A stretch of 64,000 bases of DNA. Source: Blastomussa wellsi (Eukaryota > Cnidaria > Anthozoa > Scleractinia > Plerogyridae). Position 1 is the first letter of the stretch. Each line of letters starts with the position of its first letter. The stretch spans positions 3,210,460-3,274,459 of the forward strand of contig OX393568.1 in NCBI GenBank assembly GCA_947652115.1. Reading direction: 5' to 3'. Shown here piece after piece: positions 38,701 through 47,506 of the stretch. The position numbers and the translations under genes are program-made. The notes beneath the pieces are model-generated. The model did not search any database. It saw only the letters and a program-made list of their open reading frames with translations, and was not told the origin of the DNA.

Positions 38701-41636
38701 CTAAATCTATACATTATTTTATTAAAAGTGAAGAATGATCATCGCAGTTAATTTCCAATTTAAGCAATTGGAAAGAAGAAGCCTGAATAAATCAGGGCTT
38801 CAACAATCCCATTGAAGCCCTGATTTTTTCAGGCTTCTTCTTTCCAATTACTAAAAATTGGAAATTAACCGTGATGATCATTCTTCAATTTTATCTGCAT
38901 CCACGGTTCAAATATGAATTATTTCATATCATTATATACTTCACATTATATTTTATTGCTTAATATTTTATAGCCATGATCATGCACAGAGAATATTTTT
39001 TTTCTAAGACCCCCTAACCCCTCTGAAAATTCCAATTCTCTACTTGCACAATACCATAATACACCGCTTCTACCCCCAAAAAAATTTGCATAGGCATTGT
39101 TTTAGATTTCCCTTGGGACCTCTTCATGTCCCAGGAGAAATTGTAAACAATGATTATGCAAAATTTTGGGGGGGGGGGGTAAAAGAGGTGTGTTATGGGA
39201 TTTGTGCAAGTAGAGAATGAAGCTTCATCATAGTCTTTGAGAACCTTCCCACCCCCAGGAGTTTCAAATCCCTTCTGTGGGGGGAGTATGGATATTTTCT
39301 GGAACTACTAATTAAGCAAAACTAGAAATTAATTGTTGTTAATTGTTTGTTGATTTCAGGGAATAATTTATTTAGTGAGACACAATGTGTTGGAGGACTC
39401 TATTGTAGAAATAGCCAAATTTATTAACTGCACTGGTGCACTTTATGGAAAATCAGTCAGAGAATATCTCAATACAAGGTAGGAAAGTACAAGTCAAAAT
39501 TACTAAGATAACAGTAATCCCAAATGGCTTAGAAAACCATTCTGTGTGAGGACCCCTTGAACTGAAAGGGTGTGGCCTGGCAGTTATAAGGGTGCTGGAG
39601 TTGTAATCTGGGTATGGTGACCCAATGGTTTTTGCGCTGGCTCGAGCCATCTAGGTTTGAGCCATGGCTGGGTCACTGTGGCCAGGGGTGCGAGTATGGT
39701 GCAGTGGTGAGAGCACTCACCGTACAGCCCAGTGCTATATATGGGTTGAGTTTGTTGTTGGTTCTTGCTTTGCTACGCAATGGTCTAGCATCGTATATAC
39801 TAGGGGGGAGTAGAAAATACTCCTGGCTACATCAACCAGGATTGGGCAATTCCAGAAAATATCCATATCTATACCACGGATGGCTTTTACAATTTCCGAA
39901 GGGGGGAAAACATGGAAGCCATTCGTGGTTGGGTATGGATATTTTCTGGAATTTTCCATTAGCTCAGAGGGTATGGGCCACTGGCCTGACACAGACATTA
40001 CGTTTACTTGTATCCGGATGTCGCAAGTTCCAATTTCTCTTCCCTGTACCTGGAGGGATTTGTGTTGGTTACTCCTGAATTCTTTGTAAATGGCCTACTG
40101 GAGATAGGTTTGTATTATTTTAGTTACTTTACTTTTACTTTCATTTGCATGTTTTACTATAATATGCTGTAGTTGATTATTTTGATGCATTAAGGCCAGC
40201 TGCATAATCTAATAATAATCATCATCATACCATTATTTTCACTCGGGCTGCTAAGTCTTGTTAGGCCTCTAGCAATACTGTGTATGGGTTCTTTAATGTC
40301 CCCACCGGACTGTAACATTGGAGGTGGGGACTACGGTTTATCGTCCTTATCTGAGAAGACTAGAACATCCAATCATTTGCAGATGCCATTGCAAGGGCAG
40401 CATGTTCTCCTCAGTTATTTTAAGGTCCCGAGTGTTGGTCCGATCTGGGAATCGATCCCAAGACTTCCCAAACAGCAGTCCAACGCCCTACCAACTGAGC
40501 TAACTGGTCGTAGTTCTTTGTTCTTTGTTTTGTAGAAGAGATGTTCTACAGGAAATTGTTAACATGCAGAATTATGAAGGAATTTTTCTTCCTGTGGCTC
40601 TAAGGTAATTCTTTTGCTGGTTTTTCCTGTTAAGTATGTACACCAAGTACGTTGTACTTCTTTGTACATGTACATGTAAGTTTCACATAAATGATTACCA
40701 GACAGCATCTTGTACAACCGAAATTAATGCTTTCATTTGGCTGGGCTTCAGGCAAAATGTCTTGATACAGTGGATTCATGGCTGCTTTGATTTTGTTGAC
40801 TTATAACCAATGCTTTCTGTTATAGGCAGTTTTTTGAACGGGTTTATCCCCCTGATCAACGTGGGGAGTTCCTAGACACACTATTAAACAAGTTTTCAAT
40901 CCGGTTTTGTGCTACAAATCCTACTACATCCTTTACTCCTGGTAAGTTTTGGTCATACTGTTGATTGCAATTATCATGATATATTTTTTCTACTTCAAGT
41001 GCTCCCTTCCATCCATGACATGTCTGTCTGTCTGTCTGTCTGCCACTGTCTGTCTGTCTGTCTGACTGACTGACTGTCTATCCATCCATCTGGCTGGTTG
41101 CCAGTTCATTGTTATTCCAGTCTATATGCCAGTAAGCCATTATCTGTTGACCTTTCTTCTCTCAATTGGCCGGTGTGTTAATTGGCCTGTCGTTTAGTCG
41201 GTCTGTCCATCAGTTGGTTTGTCTGTCAGCCATTCTGTCAGTCAGTCCATTGTCTGTTGATCTGTCAGTCGTGTCCCTGGCTGTCTGCTTGGCACTGTAC
41301 TGATACTATAGGATGATCTGTAATAAAAAAAAACACAGAAATAACAACGTTATTTTGTTGTCTCCCCCTCCAGAGAGCGTGTTCATTCTGTGCCACTCGC
41401 TGATTCTCCTCAGTGTGGATCTCAGCAGTCCGCACGTGAAAAACAAAATGACAAAGAGAGAGTTCGTCAAGAACTTGCGTGGGCTCGTCCAAGGGCCTGG
41501 GACGACTGAGTATCTTGGTGATCTCTATGACAACGTGTACTTGGAAGGGCACATTGCTTTAAAGGCCAAGAAATGCACACAGAAAACAGCCTTTCCTTTT
41601 GAGAGGCCTTATGGCAAGATATTTTTACACATGTAA
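35794..41636 (+). CDS. FBXO8: F-box only protein 8, F-box plus Sec7-like domain, complete
   Basis: Substrate adaptor of SCF ubiquitin ligases with an Arf-related Sec7-like domain; in mammals it is reported to target ARF6. Exons: 35794-35978, 37096-37147, 37942-38016, 39360-39478, 40536-40604, 40826-40941, 41374-41636 (TAA). All phases match, total 292 aa (human 319). The N-terminus MGQ matches human and the F-box (about residues 25-62) reads LPPELAVCVLSHLNATDLCL. Sec7-like landmarks include EIAKFINCTGALYGKSVREY and HSLILLSVDLSSPHVKNKMT, nearly identical to human. At the Sec7 glutamic-finger position the sequence is FLPVALRQFF, without the catalytic Glu, as in human FBXO8, so GEF activity is unlikely. 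The C-terminus runs about 20 residues beyond the human end. Head to head with CEP135. Confidence 0.95.
38190..38690. repeat. Possible element bounded by AGCGGAGCTCC inverted ends
   Basis: TAGCGGAGCTCCAGC at about 38193 and GGAGCTCCGCTTTAGG at about 38680 are inverted copies 490 nt apart in FBXO8 intron 3. No target duplication seen. Confidence 0.4.
38729..38893. repeat. Foldback MITE in FBXO8 intron 3
   Basis: Near-perfect arms: GTGAAGAATGATCATCGCAG and TTGGAAAGAAGAAGCCTGAA with their inverses, loop around CAACAATCCCATTG. Confidence 0.85.
39038..39222. repeat. Foldback MITE in FBXO8 intron 3
   Basis: Arms TCTCTACTTGCACAATACCA and TAATACACCGCTTCTACCCC with their inverses. The right arm carries a 13-G run opposite a short C run. 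Confidence 0.8.
39690..39836 (+). mobile_element. tRNA-derived SINE, truncated
   Basis: The head reads TGGTGCAGTGGTGAGAGCAC, an A-box-like segment, and continues to GGTCTAGCATCG and GGGGGAGTAGAAAATACTCC, the common SINE body. In FBXO8 intron 4. Confidence 0.7.
39843..39960. repeat. Foldback MITE, CCAGAAAATATCCATA type
   Basis: Arms AATTCCAGAAAATATCCATA and its inverse, with inner arms CCACGGATGGCTTT and inverse. A single arm (GGATATTTTCTGGAAC) also stands alone at 39290-39305. Confidence 0.8.
40225..40512 (-). mobile_element. tRNA-headed SINE, reverse orientation, next to FBXO8 exon 5
   Basis: On the minus strand it starts CCAGTTAGCTCAGTTGGTAG, has an intact T-arm-like TGGGATCGATTCCCA (B box) and then a body with GTTCTAGTCTTCTCAGATAA and GTCCCCACCTCC. 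Its head ends 23 nt before the exon at 40536. A different family from the SINE at 25496. Confidence 0.8.
41024..41082 (+). repeat. TGTC/TGAC tetranucleotide microsatellite
   Basis: Runs of TGTC and then TGAC with one interruption, followed by looser TCTG/CAGT-rich DNA to about 41290. In FBXO8 intron 6. Confidence 0.85.
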
Positions 41637-42996
41637 TGATTTAAGTGAAAGCCGGAATCGTATTTAAGGATGTTTTAGGCATTTTTAGGTATAGAACGTT
41701 GTTTCCAGTTCAGACGAAATGCACTGATACGGTTGGCTGGAAAATTGTGTCATTTGAATTTGTTACAAAAATTTGGCGAAAATGTTAAAACTTTTTTCAA
41801 CAGATCTACCCCTGTACTGAAGAGTTTTACAAAAACCGCGGCATACAAGAAACATTGTCATTTTCAACGAATGTATTTGATGAGAAAGTCCAGATGCATT
41901 CGAGACGTCACGATTGGCAGTAAAACACGGAAGAGTATTGCACAGCCACTTCTGTATGGCGAAGAACTTCCATTAGTACAGGGAACTTAAAGTCAAATTA
42001 GAATAAGTCATTTTTTTTCTAATTTAGAAAAATTACTTTGACATTAATTAAAAGAAAATATCAAAATGATAGTTTTCTAAGAACGTGCAAAACAAACTTC
42101 ACTAAACTTCTTAAGTTTCACCGTTCCTCACTTTCTCCATCATGCTAGTTTCTTCTAAAGCCTAAATTGTTTTTTAAGCAAAAATTACTTGAACGTGGCC
42201 AACTCACTTTAAAATTTATTATTCACTTACAGGCCCGCAAATAACTTATTTTTCTCGTAAAAGGGCTACTATGTCCGACTAAGTCAGCATTTTGATTGGA
42301 CAAAATTATAGTGACGTCAGACATCATATTACGGTACTAAAAATTTTCCGGAAATTCTGTCCGACCACAGTCGGGATTTCAGCGGGCATTTGCCAATTTG
42401 GTCGGCCATAGGTTGATTCCCGACTGTTATTTGCAGCCCATATGGAAGAAATGGAGCATATTCCATTTGTTAGGATTTGACGTATTTACTAACTCTTCTG
42501 CAATAATTCAAAATTCGTTAATAATTCATAAAGCAAATACAATCTCGTCCCCAGAGCCCGCTTTTCTTTTGGCCTGCTTTTCTTTTGGTGCTGACCAAAA
42601 GAAAAGCGGGCTCTGGGGACGAGATTGAAAGGAAATACAAAATAAATAAATGTTTAATGAGTGTCTTTATATCTGATATAGACACTACTAAATTTTACAG
42701 CCGATTTTCTCCGGAAAAATAATAATAAACCCGAGGATTATTCTACAAATGAATAGATCTAACACAGATGTTTTTGAAGCTGCTCAGTAAACTCGCAGCA
42801 CTGTTTTAAACCCAATAAAACGCTGCTGCTGTTTTTTTTTTTAATTCTAGTCTGAGCCCATATTACTTTTTGTCAGAGAAGTTGCTTAGCAACGTGACGT
42901 GTTCTTATCACGTGACAACTCTCGGAGTGTGAGTGTGTTCGCGCTTCTTTTTAAATAGATAATAAAGATCACGTGTTTCGACTAATATTTGCAGAA
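41637..42996. other. FBXO8 3' flank, no supported gene
   Basis: Presumed 3' UTR, then intergenic DNA. A frame at 41733-41990 lacks an ATG. Contains the foldback at 42543-42628. AATAAA occurs near 42640 and 42960, too far downstream to assign with confidence. Confidence 0.5.
42543..42628. repeat. 86-bp foldback of the CTCGTCCCCAG family
   Basis: Ends AATCTCGTCCCCAGAGCCCG and its inverse; inner CTTTTCTTTTGG and inverse. The shortest family member in the window, also sharing GGTGCTGACCAAAAG with 7055-7290. Confidence 0.85.
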
Positions 42997-45900
42997 ATGG
43001 CATCTATTTCGCCAAAAAATATAGAAAACAGCTCCGCACAAATTCAAAAAGTATCTCAAAGGTACCGCTGTAGAACATGCATCGTCTGCGTGAGTATTTA
43101 AAGATTATTGTCTTAATTTTAGCACTAAATTGTAAATTTGTTCTCAAGTTGTTAAACAATTTGACTGGTGTGCCTCAACTTAAGATGGAAAACTGTAGGC
43201 CGGGTCCTGTTTTGAAATGTAGCCTGGTGGTCTTAGGTCTTAGGTTCGTTTATAATGTTTGCCAGTTAGTAAGGCAATAGGCTTTGTTCGAAAATAACCG
43301 GTTGTCGGACTGTAAATGATTCTTCCTTTTTAACATTTGTGCCCAGCCATTGGCAGCCCCTTCACTCGAGTTGTAAATATTGTTGAAGATTTTTTAATGC
43401 CCTGTATACCACAATGCTTTACATTAAAAGTTCGAAACAGTCCATTCAACAACGTCTTGGTTTTCTTATATGATCGGTTTGACGCAGCGTAATACTGATC
43501 TTGAATGTGATGTACAAGATCCGGAAAATACGGTTCAACGCGTGGTCGAGGGCGGGGCGAGTCCAGCAACAACCGAGCGGGAGGGCTGGAAGATGCGAGA
43601 CCCTGGGAATTAGGTTGGCTCGGCGCTGGACCAGTGAGGGCCTTTGCTCTTAAGTTGAAATGAGGGTTCTCGTGCTTGCGTTGTAAAAGAAAACCAGACA
43701 TTGTTTTCTGCTAGATTTGATCAATTACTGTAGCTCTGCACTTTCGTAAAGTTCTAGGTGAGTGTTGTTGCTACCAAGTACTTCTCTCAGACTTCCCCGT
43801 AAACTAACAAGTTCGCATGTGTTATCGTATTACAGGGACCACTAGGGGGAGGGGCTGCGGGGCTTTACCCCACCCCACTCCACAAAGAATAAAGAGCGCC
43901 AAAACTCATCAGTTGCGTTTGAAGCGTTGAGCGTTGTATATTAATTTGTATCTAAGGACTTTTTTGGTTAATTATTTTCATACGGAAAGGAAAGGCACCC
44001 AGCTTCCACTGCGCCAAATAAAAAATATTCTGGAATATTCTATCCTCGAATATGTCATTGTGATGCCACAGAATCCTAGAGTATTCAAGGTGTACGCAAT
44101 GCATGAAGTACATCTGGCGTATTCAAGAGTATTCGATTTGAATACGGCACCTGGAGTATTCACGAGTATTCAATTTGAATACGTGATGCACACCCTGGAC
44201 AGTTTAATTTGAAAACGGAAAAACAGGGATATGCCAGGTGTATTTCGAATCGGGCGGAATATTACAGTATACGAGGCGTGCGGCGACTCGTATTCGAGCG
44301 AATTGTGGCCCGAATATTTGGCTTTTCGCGCAGTGTTCCTCCCCCTCTCCCCACCCCATCCCGCCCCCAAACTTGGCTCACGTTTCAGCCCTGCAGGGGG
44401 TGGGTGAAGCTGGCTACATCGTCCCTCTAGCAATTAGGTTGGTTAGTTGCAGGACTTTGAGTGGGCATGCATGATCTTACCATTACGTTCTCGGATTCAA
44501 AGTCTTAGGGTGCGTTCGATTGACGTTATTCCGGAATGGGAATAAACGGAATAAAATGGAATATCCGTTCGATTGAGAAGCCATTCCAATTTCGGAAAAC
44601 GCAGAATGTATTCCAAGCATTCTGCTCCCTGGAGCAGAATGCTTGGAATAATGACGTCACGATGCTCCGGAATAATGCCGTCACATCCTCTTCACCTCGC
44701 CGAACTGAACAAAAATGGCGGCCGCTAGCGGTGCAAAAGAAAGTCAACAAAACGAAGAAAACGAGTTTCTCCGAAAGAAAGATTAATGTTGGAGTCGGGA
44801 AGTTCTGTTCTGCTTCTCCTCATCTCCTTATATCAGGAGGTGGCCAAAATGTGAATTATAAAAAGAAACAAGTGTGGGGAATGATCGCAGCGAGAATCCA
44901 ACGCGAGAGCCAGGGGAATGGTCGGACCAGTGTGAGGGCAAGTGGAAAGCTCTCACACTGGCCTTCCGCAAATGCGAGGGCCATGTTTGTTGCAAATTCT
45001 GCAACAATTTGTATTTTCGTACGGATAGCCGCTGTCTTATCGTTATATCGCGGGCCATTATTCCAGAAACAGAATAATCGTTTTATTGACGATCAGATCA
45101 GAATATATTCTTATTCCTGAATAAGGTCAATCGAACGCAACCTTGGTACTCGACGTCTCTCTTTGGGCAAAAGTTTGGTTACATTTCAAAGGTACTTAAA
45201 TGAGCTACGTCACCATATTTTGAATCATTTGTTGTGACGACCAAATTACTCTTAAAAATGTAGGAAACCTAAAACTACTAGTTTACTAAGGAAGTAAAAC
45301 AGCAAATGATACTCAACCAAAAAGGAACAAGGATGGTTAAGGATGGAGAAGATTGGGAGGGATTAAGAATGACGGATTTGAAAAATTTAGGCTAAATTTT
45401 ACAAAATGCACAAATTACTTATGTGAAATTACCATAGCAAATTATCAGTATAAGCAGCATTAGACAAACGTAATTGCTTCGTAGCTTGCAACTTTATTAA
45501 ATCAAAAGTTGGTAATTCGAACTTTTCTAGAAAGCCAACAATAATTTGTAAAATTATGTTATGGAGCAATGACCGAGTGTCAAAGAAATATCGATCTTGA
45601 ACGCCCTCACATTGCTACCTGCACGTGTATGCGATCTATTGACGCCTGAAATAATCTATCTTTTTCGTGTCTGGCATAAAATTGTATTACACATAATTGC
45701 ATTAACGTCGCTCGACCTCATCTCTGCAGGAGAATAAAGATAAAGAAAAGAAAAAAATCTTAAATCTTAGCTGTTTGGTCAAATGAACAGATCTGACGAA
45801 GCTGCGGATATTGTTATGTGAAATGCTGTGCGCTATCCACTGAATCAGAAATAGCAATACCATTCAGTGAAAGTTTACTTCACTTGCACTTCGCCAGTTT

Positions 45901-47506
45901 ACAAGAACAAAATGCGATCTGCTCGCACCCTGTTAGTATTCCGTGCTGGGACTCGGAGAACTTTGGTAATCGCAGCAAAGAAACACCAATTAGTAAAGCT
46001 AAATATACTTGATAAGAAATTCTCTGTTAAGTCAAGGGCGTGTTCACGTCTGCAGGCATGCGATAAAAAGACAGCATTCTAACATGGATGGACGTTATTG
46101 TGTCAAGTGCAAGCGCATTGTCTTTACATTTAATCTATTTAGATAAAATGACCTTCAACAGTGTGTGGCAAAATACAAATTAGATCTCAAATCTCAGTTC
46201 TACCTTATCTGGTCATTGCAGTGAAAAAACGCCGGTTTGTTTAAGTAACCAACGCTCTCCCAAAATGCTTACTCATTCCACTTCTCAACTTCGATGTCCG
46301 TTCTCATTGCGTCACCCCAAACACCTAGGTTAGCGTTTTTCCTGATTCAGGCGGAAACAGCGGGGGTAATTTGCACAACGCGCAACGCCGAATGCCCAAT
46401 GTTGGTCAGCGGTATATATTGTGAAACATCTGCCTTTTCACCATAACTGCATAAATTCTCGCGCGCTCATTGGCTAATATTCACGGTCGAAAAATGCATC
46501 GAAACATAAGGACCAAATCGTCAAACTCGTTTTCACGATGCATATGGTCCGGATTGAATTAATCTGTGAAGGGAAAATACCAAAGTTTGACGTGAAACTC
46601 TTTGAATGGGATCGTTTATTTTTGCCGTGTTCTGCCGAGGCAGCGCGAGTGGACTGAACTTTGTATTAATTCATCTGGTTTTCGAGAGTTTCCGAATAGA
46701 ATAAAGGTTAGTTGTAAAAATTCTGTTTCATCATTTTGGTTTTGAGTTGACTTTACGTAGTTTGAAGTTTGCGATTCTGGCACTTTTTCTTCGTGAAAGC
46801 AAGCGTTCGCCATTTGGCTTTGTTTTGTAATTATGGTGAAAAAGAAACAGACAGACGTCGGCTTGTTGTGGTCCCGTAATCCACCACTTATTTCTTCACC
46901 ACATTGTCAAATTTCTGTGCGTGTCACAGCACACTCACTCGGCGGCTTCGTGAGCTGCACAAAATTTGACAATGTGATGAAGAAATGCGTGGTCGATTAC
47001 AGGACCACAACAAGCTCACGTCTATTTGTTAACTTCATCGCTGACAGCAATGGTGACCCAAGGGGTGGTTGTTTCGGATCATTTCGAGCAAGTATTAAGT
47101 CTTGTACTACCCTGATGCTTTTCTGTGAGTCCTTTTTTGTAGAACCTACTCCGTGTAATTAAATATTGGACATTCTGTCTTTGTTTCAGCGAGGAATCAC
47201 CAGACGAAGGCGACTTTTTCGGATACAAAGGGTGAGAGCTCTTGCACTGCCAGACACAATGCAGAAGATCAATAGCCTTTACAGTTCGATTAAATCTTGA
47301 AATTACCCGGTTCATTTCTTGCTTTGTTATCACCTGTTTCATATTGCTCTGTTATTACCGGTATGATTACAGTCTAGGAATGGAAACCAAACAGAAGATG
47401 AATATTTGGAAAGTGCCGACAGCAACAGCAATGAAACGGAGAGTGGCTCACTGAGTTACTGCAGTGAAGAAACAAAGCCACAGGAACAGAGGAAATCATA
47501 TAACAG
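42997..47506 (+). CDS. Candidate small acidic protein gene, three linked exons, 3' end not found
   Basis: Possible exons 42997-43061 (ATG, MASISPKNIENSSAQIQKVS), 47190-47231 (EESPDEGDFFGYK) and 47378-47506 (GNQTEDEYLESADSNSNETE and on to EQRKSYN). Each has GT-AG borders and the phases 2, 2 and 2 join into one frame of 78 complete codons. The composition (Ser, Glu, Asp, Asn) is that of a disordered protein and not of random AT-rich DNA. I do not recognise it. The first intron would be 4.1 kb and contain the reverse-strand ORF at 43330-43701. No convincing terminal exon was found, so exon linkage and even coding status are uncertain. Confidence 0.35.
43330..43701 (-). CDS. Hypothetical protein, single exon, 123 aa
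   Basis: Open frame from a true ATG (43701) to TAA, 123 codons, clearly longer than most chance frames here and higher in GC than its flanks. It starts MSGFLLQRKHENPHFNLRAK, has a Pro/Ser/Arg-rich middle (LLLDSPRPRPRVEPYFPDLV) and a basic C-terminal half (NRSYKKTKTLLNGLFRTFNV). No signal peptide, membrane segment or known domain is evident. It could be a small independent gene, the last exon of one, or chance. Confidence 0.4.
   Translation of the reverse strand: MSGFLLQRKHENPHFNLRAKALTGPAPSQPNSQGLASSSPPARLLLDSPRPRPRVEPYFPDLVHHIQDQYYAASNRSYKKTKTLLNGLFRTFNVKHCGIQGIKKSSTIFTTRVKGLPMAGHKC
44508..45142 (+). mobile_element. Decayed PIF/Harbinger-like element
   Basis: Inverted ends GGGTGCGTTCGATTGACGTT and its inverse (ending GGTCAATCGAACGCAACC). 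Internal inverted copies of AATGCTTGGAATA lie near the left end. Between them is a broken frame for a Myb/SANT-like DNA-binding protein (see next entry). The 3-bp target duplication is not clear. Confidence 0.6.
44536..45120 (+). pseudogene. Myb/SANT-like DNA-binding protein remnant of the Harbinger-like element
   Basis: A 194-codon frame encodes KKKQVWGMIAARIQRESQG. The conserved continuation, GEWSDQCEGKWKALTLAFRK, is in another frame (44874-45077), so a frameshift near 44920 breaks the domain. W...IA...QC..KWKAL...FR is the pattern of Myb/SANT-like domains carried by Harbinger elements. No transposase is present. Confidence 0.5.
45143..46358. other. Intergenic, no feature recognised
   Basis: AT-rich DNA with no long frame, repeat family or RNA gene that I can support. 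Confidence 0.5.
46873..47010. repeat. Foldback MITE
   Basis: Arms TCCCGTAATCCACCACTTAT and CACATTGTCAAATTT with their inverses. It explains the open frame 46833-47162, which runs through both arms. Confidence 0.75.

Noticed and set aside
39614..40078. 154-aa plus-strand ORF in FBXO8 intron
   Set aside because: Runs through a SINE and a foldback MITE; no protein similarity.
40440..40512. tRNA gene on the minus strand
   Set aside because: A and B boxes and a T arm are present, but the acceptor stem does not pair and a SINE body follows directly, so it is a SINE head.
41733..41990. 85-aa ORF after FBXO8
   Set aside because: Starts with TTG, not ATG, and has no homology I recognise; treated as 3' flank.
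46616..46813. 65-aa ORF on the minus strand starting MANACFHEEKVPESQ
   Set aside because: Has an ATG, but it is short, has no visible domain and lies next to repeat DNA; not enough to call a gene.
46833..47162. Protein-coding ORF of 109 aa on the plus strand
   Set aside because: It reads through both arms of the foldback at 46873-47010, and no conserved motif is visible.
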